A stretch of DNA of 64,000 nt from NCBI GenBank assembly GCA_021018995.1, contig CM037585.1, positions 125,764,831 to 125,828,830 on the forward strand, written 5' to 3'. The stretch is from Chloranthus sessilifolius. Taxonomy: Eukaryota > Streptophyta > Magnoliopsida > Chloranthales > Chloranthaceae. A program made the translations under genes and the position numbers. This document shows positions 1-11,365 of this stretch, one piece after another. The notes beneath the pieces were generated by a model, which worked only from the letters and a program-made list of their open reading frames with translations, was not told where the DNA came from and did no database searches. Each line of letters begins with the position of its first letter. Within the stretch, counting starts at the first letter, position 1.

Positions 1-1084
1 GGAGGGCTGGAGTAGGAGGTGTGGTGGATGGAGGGACTGCTGCAGTAGTAGAGTTGACAGGAGCTTCCACCACCTTCTCAGAGCAGGTGCTCTAACCATC
101 TTTTTGAGAGCAAGGGTGGCCTTTGCAACAGCAGCTCCTTCTCCTTGCTCTGTAGCAACCTGAGCCTCAGTCTTCTTCTTCTTCTTTTGGAGATCCATTA
201 GACTCCTGCTGATCCCCCATTGCCTCTTTGCAAAAGTTGTAGGGGTGAGGTCATCAGTTAATTCTCCCACTGGTATCTTGTACCCCCCCCCTCAAAAGTA
301 ATTTGGTAATGAGTCTTGCATAGGGGAGAGTGTGAGGCTTCTTTTTCTGTCCTAGCTTCACCATCACATCCTTTATTGCTTCAAAAATTAACCTTGCAGC
401 ATGAAAACCGTGGCCCAGAGAAAAGGAATAAACAATATCAGCAATAGGGGTCCTCCTCTCCTGCTGATGGCCGGCACAATAAATGTTCTTTCGCAGAACT
501 TGATCAATGAACAAAAGTTTAGGGTCCAGGTCTCTTCTCCTGATGGAATCCCCTGTGGCCTTCAATCCTCTGGTAAGGGCCTGTGCAATGGTATCAATGG
601 GGGCATTCACAGGGGGGCCATATCCATAGTTGGGGTCAAAGATAGTAGGGATGCCCATTACTTCAGCAATCAACTCAGGGCTGAGTAACATTTCAAAATT
701 GTCAACTAACACAAGGAGGACTGGCTGCCCACGTTGGTCTGGTCTAGCCCTAATGTGCTGGTAAAAGAGTTGCACTAGTCTAGGGTAGGCTAGTGCAGGG
801 ATAGCTTGCAGCATGGGGGTCAAACCAGCCTTACGCATGAACTCAATGGTAGGGGTTGACAGAGGTTCCGTTTCAAAGAAAGATAGGTCAAAAACAGCTT
901 CAGGCTCCAAGGGAATGGGAGTCAGGAGCTCAGAGGGTGTAGAGTAATCAGGTGTTAGTTCAGCCACTTCCTGAACCACTTATTTCCCTTTTTGCGGCGC
1001 CTTTGAGGACTTGGCCTTCTTGGGAGTGGGCTCCACGGGAGCCTTATCCCTTGCTCTTTTCACAGGTACGCCCTTAGGGGCCAT
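1..1084 (-). pseudogene. Athila 3' accessory ORF, plant-transposon-protein (Transposase_32-like) domain, broken
   Basis: The ORF starts at an ATG at 1084-1082 with a lysine-rich N terminus (MAPKG..., several KK/KR pairs, possible nuclear localisation). An in-frame TAA at 982-980 interrupts it. The main domain runs from about 930 to 300 and shows the same landmarks in the same order as the accessory ORFs of the Tekay elements in this window: YPRLV-LFY, SIRR-DL, a K-N-Y segment, an A(R/T)-I-E segment, and PYARLI. A run of nine C at 283-291 marks a probable frameshift; the next frame stays open from there towards base 1 and contains a lysine run. I see no signal peptide or membrane segment, so an env role is unlikely. 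The domain resembles what Pfam calls putative plant transposon protein; its function is unknown. Lack of introns, the TE position and damage support a pseudogene. Confidence 0.6.
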
Positions 1085-1377
1085 TGAACTTCTCCTCTGT
1101 GAATGTGTAGTTTGAAAAATGAAAAGAAAAGGTTGAAAGCTGAGGCTTACCCTAAAACTTAGGGTTTTGTTTAATGTGATGCACAAAAGACCGCGAGAGC
1201 TCCTAGCAGGGGGCAACTGGTGGAGGAGGCTTTAGGAACAAATCCCCAGAATTAGAAGGTGAATGATGGACTATAAAAATGGATGCTGGAGGAGAGAGAT
1301 TAATGGGAGTCAGAGCTAGGGTTTCGCTGGCTGGAGAAGAAAGAGAAAACAGAAAAGGAAAGCAGCGCGGGGTTGGA

Positions 1378-1565
1378 TTATATATATCACGAGGCTTGGC
1401 GCGCTTTAAAATTATCTGCTCGCTGGATAGAAATGAGTGGGTCGCGAGATTGGATGTTCATCTAAACTGCGCGAGGAAGCCCACACAACTACGTTTGAAA
1501 CTCGCGGCAACTAAGCAGAGTAGTTCCTTATGACCTACGCGAGAGGAAGCCAAGCCAAATCTTCA
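1378..1565 (-). promoter_or_regulatory. Own promoter of the Athila accessory ORF: TATA box plus GCGCGAGG-like motif cluster
   Basis: On the minus strand a TATATATAA box sits at 1386-1378, about 290 bases before the ATG. Directly upstream, from 1387 to about 1560, lie repeated CpG-rich motifs of the types CTCGTGA, CGCGAG, CTGCGCGAGGA, CTCGCGG and ACGCGAGAG. The same motif family is clustered in this element's LTR at about 5515-6010. That the box and motifs form a promoter for the accessory ORF is inferred from position. Confidence 0.5.
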
Positions 1566-1970
1566 GAACCTCGTGACGGCTTAAAGAGAGTCAAAAAATC
1601 ACACATCCACTAGTCAGCCTTTGACCTTTGTTTTGTGGGTGGATTCTCTCATATGCACTCGTCCAGGGACACCCTTAGTCATTCTAAACAGGACTCTCCA
1701 TGCTTTCCCAACAATTAATCATGCAATTACTCAAAAAGCATTTAATCAAAACCTTATATCCAAAAAAAAGAATTCTCATTATCAAAACAGTATAATCATC
1801 ATTCATTCACTCAAAATCATCAATTCAAAGGGGACAAGAAGCAAAGCAGGCAGAAGAATTTTCAGGTCATATACACTCAGACTCCGACAAGATCACTAGA
1901 AATTCCTATAAACAGAAAAAAAACGAACCATACTAAAATACATAACATACACAATGCACAGTTCTGTGAA
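1566..1970. other. Non-coding stretch where Athila pol would be expected
   Basis: All frames on the minus strand are broken by frequent stops, and nothing resembling protease, reverse transcriptase or integrase is visible. The stretch joins the C-terminal end of gag to the accessory-ORF promoter, so it marks the internal deletion. Confidence 0.5.
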
Positions 1971-3534
1971 TCAATTTAATGAAAGTTTCCCCTGCCCCTC
2001 AAGGTTTGAGGATCCTTCACTAATTAAAAATTGGCCCTTGGGATTAACCACTGGCTGACTGGGCAACCTCCCCTCCTCTCTTTTAGCTAAGGCATTCGCT
2101 AGTTGGCCAGTCTGCTCTTCCATCTTCTTTATGCTCTGACCATGAGAATTCACAGTCTGAGCCACGGACCCCAGGTTTTGCAGTGAAGTCAAGACCTGGT
2201 CCTCGAAAGAAGTATTTCTGGGTTGAGATGGGGGTAAGACCAATTGATTTTGTTGCTGATGGGGCTGCTACTGGTGTTGGAAATTAGACTGAGGGGCATA
2301 TCCTTGATTGAACTGCTGCTGTGGCCTTTGGGGTAAGGCCAACATTTGCTGGGGCTGCATATAATTGGGTGGTCTCTCCATTGGTAACCAGTATTTTGGT
2401 GTTGGTATCCAAATGGCTGTCTGTTGTAGCCACCAGATTATTGCTGGCCAAAAGATTGCGCAGCAGTAGCATGTTCCAATACCAATTCAGGGTATTGCCC
2501 TGCAGATGGACATTCCTCTACTGTGTGCTGTGGGGACTGACATATCAGACATGCCTCCACCACTTGAGCAGCCCTTCCGGGTTGCATCACAGTAAGTAAT
2601 TTGTCAAACTTGTCTGAGAGGTTTGCCATCTGCAGCTGTAGATCGTTGTTCCCAGACACCTCATAAACTTTTCCTCTTGATAATGCAGCAGGCCCCACTT
2701 TTGACACAGACTCCTGACTAGTTCTTGCCAGGGATAGCTTTTGAAAAACATTTTCACTGATTACTTCAAACAATTCCCATGCCTCATTAGCAGTCTTGTG
2801 CATGTAGGTTCCACCACAAGAGGCATCAACCATATCTCTATTTTTCTCATCAATCCCATTGTAGAAGCTTTGTACAAGCTGCCAGTCTGGGATCTTGTGG
2901 TGGTGGCATTGTTTGAGCATTTCCTTAAACCTATCCCAGGATTGATTAAAATCCTCAGTTGGGGATTGGGCAAAAGCAAGAATTTCCTTCCTCAACTGGC
3001 TAGTTTTGGTTTCAGGGAAGAACTTTGTCAGGAACTTGGTCTGTAGGTCTTTCCAGAAGTGATGCCATTGTTGGGAAGAGTAGCCAACCAGGTACTAGCC
3101 CTATCCTTCAGAGAGAAGGGAAAGAGCCAGAGTCTAGTTGCCTCTGGTCCCAAACCAGCGATATTGAATGTGGTGCACAAGGCCAAAAATTGGTCAATAT
3201 GCTTGTAAGGGTCCTCCTTGCTAAGCCCATGGAAAGAGGGCAGCATCTGGATGATAGAAGTTTTAATTTAATAATTCCCCTGAACATCAGGGAATTGAAT
3301 GTTAAATGGAGAGTTATAGTCATCTGGAGCATTCAACTCCTTGAGAGTTCTGGGTTGTTCTTCACCCACGACTACTGTCTCAGATTCAATTGGGGGCTCT
3401 ACTGTGGTGTGCCTGTTACTTCTAAGTCTTCTACCCCTTTCTAGCTCAGGGTTGAAAGGCTCTAAAGTAGGACTAAGAGATCTCCTACCTAGCATACAAA
3501 CACACCACCAGTAGGGACAACTCCTTGCAGGCAC
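1971..3534 (-). pseudogene. gag: Athila gag
   Basis: Gag is the structural protein of the virus-like particle and binds the genomic RNA. Reading 3534 to 1971, the N-terminal part has the family landmarks GLS-EDPYKHIDQFL, LFPFSLKDRA and TWL-LPN (about 3230-3060). Next come LRKEILAFAQ and WDRFKEMLK-CHHH--PDW--VQ-FYNG (about 2995-2840), then a GGT-M-KT motif. A CCHC zinc knuckle, C-x2-C-x4-H-x4-C, follows at about 2560-2500. The C-terminal coiled region with LPSQ-V-NPKGQ (2243-1971) is the usual Athila gag end before protease. Frame changes near 3268, 3028 and 2438 and stops break the reading frame. The match in order to known Athila gag is strong; the protein cannot be made as it stands. Confidence 0.8.
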
Positions 3535-3826
3535 ATTGCACTTGACTCAAAGAATTTATCTAACAAATTTACAGCTATTTATGAAAACATAAATTTACAA
3601 CTATCCTAAATACTGCTATGGAAATTGTAAGAGAAATAGACAGAGTTTTAAAGGTTAGAGAATTTGCAAACAGAGGTAGCTAAGATCCAAGTGCGTACCA
3701 TCGTCCTCTCTCACATCTTGTCAGATCTGCAAGAAAAATCACATATACATCAGCAGTATCAATTATTCACAGCTAACACAGAATACCAACAATACAAAAA
3801 TCCTGGGGCTACTATTAGATCAACAT

Positions 3827-3844
3827 TCCCTGGCAATGGTGCCA
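3827..3844 (-). other. Primer-binding site, Athila type
   Basis: On the minus strand the sequence reads TGGCACCATTGCCAGGGA, a few bases inside the LTR end at 3851. It differs from the Athila-type PBS TGGCGCCGTTGCCGGGGA at a few sites, mostly CpG to CpA changes. The leader between it and gag (3826-3535) has no ORF worth calling. Confidence 0.7.
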
Positions 3845-3850
3845 AAAACT

Positions 3851-6190
3851 TGTTGCGAATCCCAGTGTGCTTATTTTATTTGTTGGTGGTAAAAACAATT
3901 TAAAATCAAAGTAAAACAGGGGATGGAATCAGCACAACTGAGAAATCCTAGACCTGCAAGATACAGGGTCCATTGTAGCATGTTTTGATAAGTAAGAGTT
4001 TGTCCCACAGGGAAAGATGATCTACAACTCCAAGGGAGCCATCTCTAGTAGTCCCTCCAGATCTGACTACAGATCTGGCAGTCCTAAAAGGAAGGGAGTT
4101 TAGGGTCACTTATTCTAAATATCCTAAGGTAGCCTAATGAATTAACTTCAGAAAGGGTTGAGAAGATGGATGGAGTGTGGGAGAATAAATATAAAAGGGT
4201 GAGAAGTATGCTATTGGGTCTAGATCAGAGGAGTTTTGTAACTAAGACTCAGATCTGATGTTATAGAAATCCTGTCCAATGGCTACATTATCACCACTGA
4301 GGAGAAAGAATCCAACCCATCTCTGTGCCATGATCCAATCCCTTAAGGCTATAACCTGTCCACTCAAATGGTCACAGACTATCTCATAGGGGAACCACAG
4401 TCCAGAGATGGGTCAAAACAAGTTAATCATTGTAGGCACTACTTCATTCAGGCTACAAGCTCAGGAATCCATAGGGAACCTCAACCTCTAAAGCTCTATG
4501 TGTGGAGCTAGGGCCGTATAGGACCATGTTAGCCTGCATACATAAAACCAAAGAAGGATTGAGTACAACCTTGATCTAGATGTCCATTGCTTGAGTGGGA
4601 CTACAATGGTCCATCACAAGCCCACAATCTCCATAACCAGATCGGATCTAACATCCGATGGCGGGTCTATACAATATAGGGAGTGCCTCATACAATCTCC
4701 CACAAGGCTACAAGCATATGTGCAGAGAAGAAGAATCCATCTTGGGTCCTACGAATTGGCTTCACCCTAAGGCTATAGCCTGTCCACTTGAATGGTCATA
4801 GACTATCCCAGAGGCTATCCTCCTCATAGAGTCCAAAATAGAACAGTAATATTGCTGCCACCACCATGGTCACAAGGCTACCAGCTCAGGCTCCCATGGG
4901 GATTTCAGATCTAGTGGGTCCTGTGGTGGGGCTAAGGCTGTATCAGACCATGATAGCCCAGACACACAGGTCACTTGGATCTGAATGGATCCTTAGAATC
5001 AGTCCTTCATTGCTTTAAATCACAGCCAAAGCAATGACAGATCACAAGGCAGCAGCCTTGCACAGAGCAACTCTCATTCGCACACATCCCATAAAATTAC
5101 ATATCCTATTACAAAACATCCATTAAACTAGTTCAAAAATACATACAAAGGCATAGCCAGCAAGTGCTGGACTATGGAGAGAAAGAAAAAGAAAAAAAAA
5201 AAAAACTACTTACAACTACAGAAGAACAGGAAAGAAAATGATCTCAGATCCCGTATCAGTGATAAAGTCTGAGCTCTTAAACCTAAACCAAGTTTGGGTT
5301 TATTTAACAGCGGTGTGGCGGCGCATTAGTGTTAGAAAACCCTAATTTTAACAATGCCACGTGGCCGAATACTGTTCCTTAAATGCCTCAGAGTGCGTGC
5401 ACAGAGATTTGAGCATGGGAGTGCGTGCCCTAATCACTGGAAATCCCCAGAATGTCCTCTACAGAATGATGGAAGTTGGAGTTCAGAGCTTCGCTAGGTT
5501 GCAGTCGATTCCCAGACTTATCGCGTGGTAGCACTGACTTCGCGAGGATGAGTTAGCATTAAAACTTCAGACGTCGGGGGTTGCAGCTTCTTGATGCTTT
5601 GAGCAGTCGCGAGGTAGATATTTAAGCTCTCGCTAGATTGGGCTTCGTGTAGTTGGATTGCTACTTGTGAATAGCGCATGAACTGCGCGAGCATTCCATT
5701 TCATAATAGATCTTCGGGAGGCTAACTCTGGCTTCGCTAGGCTGCTTTCTTCCTGAACAGCGCGAGAACTTCACTTCTTAATGAAACTTCGCGAGGATCC
5801 TCGTGAGGCTTTGATAGTTTCTAGACTGCGCGAGAGGTTCTCTTGACAATGCATCCCATGGCTATCAACACAATGCCCGAGGCAGGATTCTTAGTCTTGC
5901 TACTCAATCTGAGAAGTTGTTGTGAAGTCTTGGGAATTCGCGAGGACTGCACGAAGCATATTTTTCTGAATCCTCTGAAACTTTGGGAAGCTGCGCGAGG
6001 CGCTTCTCAGGTCTGGATTCAGTTCTCATTCTTCTGAGGGACTTCTGGGATCAAAATAGGCTCCTTAACAGGATTTATGGCCTTATTGCACTGCTGTTTA
6101 TTACCTACAAAAATAGCTTAACAAACATTTATTAAAGGGCTAAGGGCCTAATCATAGGTTAAGTTAAGGGGTGAAAAGTGATACTTTTCA
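3851..6190 (-). repeat. 5' LTR of the Athila element (2,340 bp)
   Basis: The plus-strand ends are TGTTGCG at 3851 and CTTTTCA at 6190, a TG...CA pair. The limits were set by comparison with the homologous lone LTR at 33630-36287, which shares text at both ends, including TTTGATAAG and GTTTGTCCCACAG near the left end and GTGAAAAGT at the right. The part at about 3990-4990 is rich in short repeated phrases such as AGATCTGACTACAGATCTG and CTATAGCCTGTCCACT. Confidence 0.8.
5515..6010 (-). promoter_or_regulatory. GCGCGAGG-like motif cluster in the Athila LTR
   Basis: At least ten copies of a CpG-rich motif occur here, for example TTCGCGAGG (around 5540 and 5790), GTCGCGAGG (about 5607), GCGCGAG (about 5685, 5760 and 5829), TTCGCGAGG (about 5936) and GCGCGAGGCG (about 5993). 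The lone Athila LTR has the same type of cluster at about 35470-35960. The same motif precedes the accessory-ORF TATA box at 1378. The cluster lies in the LTR half that precedes the expected transcription start on the minus strand. A regulatory role is inferred. Confidence 0.45.
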
Positions 6191-6305
6191 GGTCTTAACA
6201 AGTATCTCCAAACCTGAAAAGAGAAGTAAACATGAAAGATATGTCAGAGGCAGGACGAATAAGTAGCAAATGAACCAAGAGGAGTGAGAGAATCTAGGGT
6301 TACCT

Positions 6306-7241
6306 CTATCGCAGGCCAGAAACCAACAACGGAACCCAAATCCCCAATCGAGGCTCAAGCCAAGCCATACATCAGCACGGTGTACCCGGCCCCGCCCCAG
6401 TCATATTGGTGCACATTATCCCAATTTCCCATAAGACTAAGCAGGGACAATGAGACTCGATCTCCGCTAGCATTAGAAAAAAGAGTCTTGCTCAGAAGGA
6501 AAAGGAGCGAGATACGAGCCAGCATCAAGGCACGCTCAGGCTCAATGGGGATATCCATATCCAACTGATTCGGATCCACTAATTCATCCTCACTAAACAG
6601 ATCGACCAACCAAGACAATTTAATGTCGGAGCCACTCATATCCCGAGAAGAGACGTAATCCTTGATCAGTTGTACCACCTCGCCCCGAACCGGTACCCGA
6701 AGGCCAACCACTGGTGTGCCCCCTATCCCAATCCCCGTAATCATCGGCCAATCAACTGGAGTGATGGTCATCTCGACCACTGACATGTGAAAAGTCATGG
6801 TCTCGGGCCGAAAGCATTCTATCAAGGCCTTTAGATAGGCCGAGTCGCCCCTTTTGGTAGGGCACAAAAGAAAATCTCCAAAGCCGGCCTGGGCTAGGAG
6901 GAACTTCACAACCGGAGGAAGGAGGACGTAAAGGCGTTGGAGGTCGAACCAACCTCCGCAAAAATGAATCAAGGGCAAAGACTGTAGTAAAATGAAGAAA
7001 GTGTTAGAAAAATAAGGCATGCGTAAAAGAAAGCCACCAAAAAGTTATTTTCTTACCTTGCCGGCAATCCCAAAGTCTGAAATATGGGCATACTGTTGAT
7101 GAAGTAGACCGATGTGAGCCGCCTCGCCCTGCATCTCGTACCAAATCCGGGAGGAGCGCTGCACTGCAATAAACCGCTCCCCCAGAGGACCATAGACCAG
7201 CTCAGGATCCTCCTCGTGCCTTGCTTCTCTTCACTCGACAT
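6306..7241 (-). pseudogene. Antisense PMD (plant mobile domain) gene of B1
   Basis: PMD proteins are plant-specific; the cellular members MAIN and MAIL1 act in the nucleus, and many others are TE-borne. The landmarks are GWFDLQRLY, a long LLPPVVKFLLAQ helix, FRPETMTFHM---EMTITPVDWPM-TG (the PMD core, about 6830-6720), WLVDLFSEDEL, PERA-MLARISLL and YDWGGAGY. An intron of 75 bases is likely: donor GGCAAG|GTAAG at 7057/7056 and acceptor ACTACAG at 6982, with exon 2 from 6981. A second donor, GAG|GTAACC, is near 6306. The ATG at 7241 follows a CCCTCAG acceptor, as in B2, suggesting a 5'-UTR intron. A one-base shift after the ATG and a stop at about 6355 break the frame. It is antisense to the retroelement, so the element's genomic RNA would not lose these introns. 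Confidence 0.65.
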
Positions 7242-8082
7242 TCTGAGGGAGACACAAGCAACAATACCAAGAGATGTCAGTAAGGAGAAACCAATTGCTG
7301 CGAGCCAAAAGAAGGTAAGTATGCTCCATTCATTTGCCATCAATCATAATCATCATCATTTCAGAAAATACATAAAAAAGGGGCTCCCAAAGCGCCCCAC
7401 ATTACAATATATATATATATACATATATAAACAAAACAAAAACCAAACAAAAAATAAAAATAAAAAAAGAAGAATAAAGAACTCATTTTCTGTAACTTTA
7501 CAAAGTTTTGATCAAGATCCCCGATGCACATGGACTATGGGTAGGGATGCTTTCAAAAAATATATATATCTCACGCGTAGACACAACAGGGCGCAAATCC
7601 AAAAAAGAGAGAGGGCCGTAATCACACCAAAAAAAAAAGAAAGAGAAGAAGAAAAGAAGAAAAAAAAAAGAGATGGGAATAAGGCACCATCTAATCTTAC
7701 TTTCATTTAAAATCAAAAGCCATTGCATGCAAATCAATTAAGTGGATCATAGATAATCATATTCACAATAGAGATCATTCATTTGTCACATAAAAATGCA
7801 AGAATCCTAACCACATTGAAAATAACTCAAGAAAAATCAAAAGAAATAGGGCTAAGAAAAAAGAAAAGAAAGGAGAGAGGATTACTTTGGAGAAAAATGG
7901 ACCCTTGATCCGGCGTGGAACATACGTTTGATCGGCGAGAGTAGACGTCGGCACAATGATGGGGTTCAAATTGATTCAAGAGAACCCTAGGAAGAAGTCC
8001 CGATTCGGTTTAGAGAGGAGGGGGGAAGAAATTTTTGAAAATAACCTCAGGCCCAACAGTTTTAAAACCACCCCCAGGTCTG
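7242..8082 (-). other. 5' untranslated and intron region of the B1 antisense gene
   Basis: No ORF is credible here. The stretch holds A-rich runs (about 7420-7480 and 7625-7670), dinucleotide AT tracts, a leader-like segment with CCCTAGGGTT on the minus strand (about 7990), and GTTTTAAAAC (about 8060-8069) as a TATA-like sequence facing left. Its homologue in B2 is about 43811-44560. Confidence 0.4.
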
Positions 8083-8160
8083 GCTTAGAGTGTATAATAT
8101 ACATGCTAGGCTTATACTGGCCATATTTGGCTTAACGTGTATATTATACAAGCTAAGCTT
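8083..8160. promoter_or_regulatory. Two B1-type palindromes upstream of the antisense gene
   Basis: Site a (8083-8113) and site b (8129-8160) each have GCTTA/TAAGC-like ends around a TGTATAATATACA-like core and are imperfect dyads. The equivalent B2 sites (44564-44590 and 44613-44638) keep the outer sequence but have a different symmetric core. The sites lie just upstream of the TATA-like GTTTTAAAAC on the minus strand. Confidence 0.5.
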
Positions 8161-8274
8161 TGTCCTCCCTAGACTGATGAAGGTGCACACGCCCTCAAAT
8201 AGTGCATCATTCCCCGCTTAATCTGCTCGGGAGGCTGTGCTAAAATAAGTGGTTCAGGATCAATGAACATGCTC

Positions 8275-8430
8275 AAAAATCTCGAACGAATATACAAAAA
8301 ATAATAAAAAAAGTACATGAAAAATACATAAAATAATACATGAAAAATACATAAAATAACAAAAAAATATACATAAAATAACAAAAAACATACATAAAAT
8401 AATAAAAAAAATATGTGATTTAAAAAAAAT
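8275..8430. repeat. AT-rich ACATAAAATAA tandem repeat
   Basis: Short units close to ACATAAAATAACAAAAAA repeat irregularly. B2 has the longer homologous stretch at about 44830-45180. It separates the antisense-gene promoter from the 3' LTR and appears non-coding; minus-strand ORFs here are low-complexity artefacts. Confidence 0.6.
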
Positions 8431-8693
8431 AGGCACGTACTCCCAAAAGCATTCTGATATCAATTCACTCCACTCAGGTAGTCGTGCTAAATTAACTTCG
8501 GGATTGATGGGTTTGCATAAAGACTTCAAACCCTACTTCACGTAGGGGCACCAGTGGTCGGTCAAATGGGGAAATCAATGCCTCGTATGATCGAACACAA
8601 GCTGTGGATCTTCATGTATTTGCTTCGCGCCTATCTTTAAGTATGGGTCGATCGCCCTTTCACTCATGGAGTTGTTTTATTCAGAATGAAACT

Positions 8694-8961
8694 TATAATA
8701 TCCCCAAAAATTGAGTGACAAACAGTGATCTCGAGATCCGTGCCTGATTGATCGTAGGCTGACCAAGTGATGGTCAAACAGTAGAATTGAGAAGGGAAGT
8801 GTTTTATGATGTAGTATGACCCTAAGCATAGTGTATGGTGTTAGTTGGGAGTCACATACACCTATCTGTGGTGTATATGCTCAACACCTAAGTAAGAGGG
8901 GTTATAAGAGTTTTAATACCTAAGAGAAGTTATTTCTCTTGGTTGGTTGGTGAGAGAGTTA

Positions 8962-9009
<48 letters not shown>

Positions 9010-11265
9010 AAGGGTAAATGCTAAGGAGGTTGAGGCATGTTGTGAATTTAAGACGGGATCGAACAATAAATGCTGGATTCAACGTGATTGGAATCATTGG
9101 AGCAAGAGCTGGAACCCTGGCCATCTAAATCAACCATTCAATCAATTAGGAGATTGATTTGAGGTAAGTTTTAGCTAGATTTAATTGAGTACATTATTGT
9201 TTATTAACTCTAGGGGAGATGGGTTAAATTATCAAATTTAAATGATAGAAAAGAAAGAAAAATAGAAGGAAAAAGATTTGGAAGAACAGCCCGAGAAGGG
9301 GTTGAGTTCTGGCCAAATCAATTAATCGATTTGGAAAATCGATTAATCGATTTTGGTTCGAAAGTTGAAAAAGCAAAAAGGCCCGAGTTCGATTAATCGA
9401 TCTTGAAATCGATTAATCGATTTTGAAATTCGATTAGTCGATTTAGAAATCGACTAATCGACTGGGTACCTCCAGTGGATGGAGGGATAAGGCTTGGGAA
9501 AATCGACTAATTGATTTGAGAATTGATTAATCGATTATGAATTTCGATTAATCAATTTGGGAATCGATCAATTGATTGTGGACTTTCGATTAATCGATTT
9601 GGGATCGATTAATCGATTTTAGATTTTGATTAATTTATTTGGGAATCGATTAATCAATTTAGGGTTCGATTAATCGATTTTGGAGATCGATTAATCGATT
9701 TTGGCTGTTTTAGTTGAATTCTTTGTTGAACATTGAGGTTCATAGAGGGTCTTGGACCTTCTCTATTGCCTCTTTATTGATGCTGTGCATATGTTATGAT
9801 ATACCATAGGTGGTATGAGCTAAGGCAAGCCTGAGGAGCCGTGTGGGACCTTGATGCTTGGACAGTCAGACACCTGAGGTAGGGAACACTTTGAACATGT
9901 ACTTTGACTACAAGAGCATGTATGTAGTGATATAGAAATAAAATGAATCATATAATCTCCATGTGTGTGTGTGTGTGATACACCAATGAATTGAAAATGC
10001 TTAAATCATATAATCCTCTCAGTATGTATGTGTGTGTGTATGTGACACCAAGTAAACATATGAAAATGAGACATCTCCAGGGGATGAGAAAGTGATAAAG
10101 GCATCAGTGTGATGCGAGTAATTTAGACATTCCAGGGATGTAAGTGAGATTGTAAAGTAAGATTGAAAAAAGACTGATAAGGCCTAATTGATATAAAGTA
10201 GCACATTTATACGGTGAATAACTATATGTAAAGCACCTGATATTTTTGTTTTTTAAGGTTTGAACATAATACCCCACCGACGTGGCGGGATACCCACGAC
10301 GGACTCGACAGGATATTCGTGACCGGTATGGTGGCCAATCCGTACACCGGTACGGCGGTCTATCCGTACACTGTAGCACATCTCAGGGATATTGAGATGA
10401 GATTAAACCCCGTTGCCTATGAGAAAGGGACCTGGGTAGTATTCAAAGTGATATATTCATAACAACTGTCTATTTAGATGACGATGGAGGGTATTCCATC
10501 GGGGTTCGATGCTATATTACTCGGGGACTACTTAAGTTGAAAATTTAAGTTTCTTTAGGCCTATTCAGTGAGGTTCATGAACAGTTGATAATAAATGTAA
10601 CATGTAAACCACCAGTAAACTTCAATGCATATTGTAATCTTTTAAACTGTTTTCCAACAAGTTCATAAATGCATCATGCTAAGAATATCATGGGATATAT
10701 GTGAGGATTTGACTTATATATTTATTGTGTTGTTCCCTATTGAGCTAGGATGTAGCTCACCCTTTAGACTATACATCGCAGGTCCTTTGCTTGCAGCCGT
10801 AGAGGCTTCGGGAGATGTTGATTCGGGGGATTTAGACTACGTGCCAGGAGACGAGTTAGAGCCTCCTCCCGAAGACTTCTTCTAGGAGACTCCGCTGTGT
10901 ACTTGTTAGAGAGAGTTTTAAGAGCATATTGTGTGGCTTGGTATGTCAAACTTTTATTTTAAGAAATAATATAATTAAATAGATATATTCTTTTGGCGAA
11001 CCATCTTGGGTGACTAAGTGATGTCACTGATGGTTCGGGTGGGTTCTTTTACTCATGCAGAGGCATGAGTTTAGAACCATCTTATGGATTATAGATTCTG
11101 GAGTATATGTATAGAACTGAAGATTTAATACAGTATCAGTTCTTATGCGATCTTTCTCTTTATGATTGTTTGCTATGCCAATGTTCCGTACGTATCCATG
11201 GGGCATGGTCTGGAGGATCATGCTGATGGCGTGGGTTTCGGGGTGCCAAAATTTGGGCTGTCATA
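8694..11265 (+). repeat. A1 5' LTR (2,572 bp)
   Basis: It starts TATAATATCCCC, a decayed form of the TGTAATAGCCCG start seen in A2, and ends GGGCTGTCATA (A2: GGGCTGTCACA). The limits are confirmed by the target duplication and by the 3' LTR copy at 18844-21355. An (AG)n run fills 8965-9004, longer than in the 3' LTR (about 19114-19131). TG dinucleotide runs occur near 9963 and 10030. No ORF inside it is credible. Confidence 0.85.
9316..9702. repeat. TCGATTAATCGA palindrome array in the A1 5' LTR
   Basis: About twenty units of the 12-bp palindrome TCGATTAATCGA or one-step decays such as TTGATTAATC, AATCAATT and TCGACTAATCGA are spaced irregularly by roughly 3-20 bases. A perfect unit is at 9605-9616. 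Spacers are short and partly related (TTTGGGAA, TTTTGGA). The same array is in all four Tekay LTRs and twice more beside the accessory-ORF promoters. Confidence 0.85.
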
Positions 11266-11267
11266 GT

Positions 11268-11281
11268 TGGTATCAAAGCAA
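11268..11281 (+). other. A1 primer-binding site, initiator-Met tRNA type
   Basis: TGGTATCAAAGCAA starts two bases after the LTR end. It resembles the common plant PBS complementary to the 3' end of initiator methionine tRNA (TGGTATCAGAGC). Confidence 0.75.
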
Positions 11282-11365
11282 CTATTTTAGAAATTCTGAC
11301 AATCATTATTTTTGTCAGAGTATAGAGACTTGCTAACGAAACTTTAGTTTCACGTGAAAACCGTT

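Larger units (their letters stand above)
1..6190 (-). mobile_element. Athila-lineage Ty3/gypsy element, pol-less, left end outside the window
   Basis: Read on the minus strand the order is 5' LTR (6190-3851), PBS (3844-3827), gag (3534-1971), a short non-coding stretch, then an accessory ORF (from 1084 leftwards). The PBS resembles the TGGCGCCGTTGCCGGGGA type known from Athila, with CpG sites decayed, and the gag matches Athila gag in order and motifs. No protease, reverse transcriptase or integrase lies between gag and the accessory ORF, so this is an internally deleted, non-autonomous derivative. The 3' LTR lies beyond the left edge, so the target duplication cannot be checked; the five bases beside the right end are GGTCT (6191-6195). 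It is inserted in the Tat-like element B1, whose homologous sequence resumes at 6191. Confidence 0.8.

Noticed and set aside
283-291. Programmed frameshift at the nine-C run in the Athila accessory ORF
   Set aside because: Homopolymer shifts are more simply a mutation or a sequencing error; no conserved slippery site or downstream structure could be shown.
2741-3444. Plus-strand ORFs opposite the Athila gag
   Set aside because: Shadow frames of gag; the minus-strand translation matches Athila gag in order.
7114-7710. 198-residue plus-strand ORF in B1
   Set aside because: It overlaps the first exon of the antisense PMD gene and then A-rich and AT-dinucleotide tracts; no protein-like features.
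8965-9004. (AG)n run as a functional GAGA element
   Set aside because: Its length differs between LTRs of the same insertion, as for an ordinary microsatellite; no support beyond composition.
9316-9702. CRISPR-like look of repeats with short spacers
   Set aside because: Spacers are irregular in length, related to each other and the units are inside LTRs of a plant retroelement; no cas genes and a eukaryotic context.
11266-11290. tRNA gene near the Tekay LTR
   Set aside because: The tRNA-like text is only the primer-binding complement; no cloverleaf is present.
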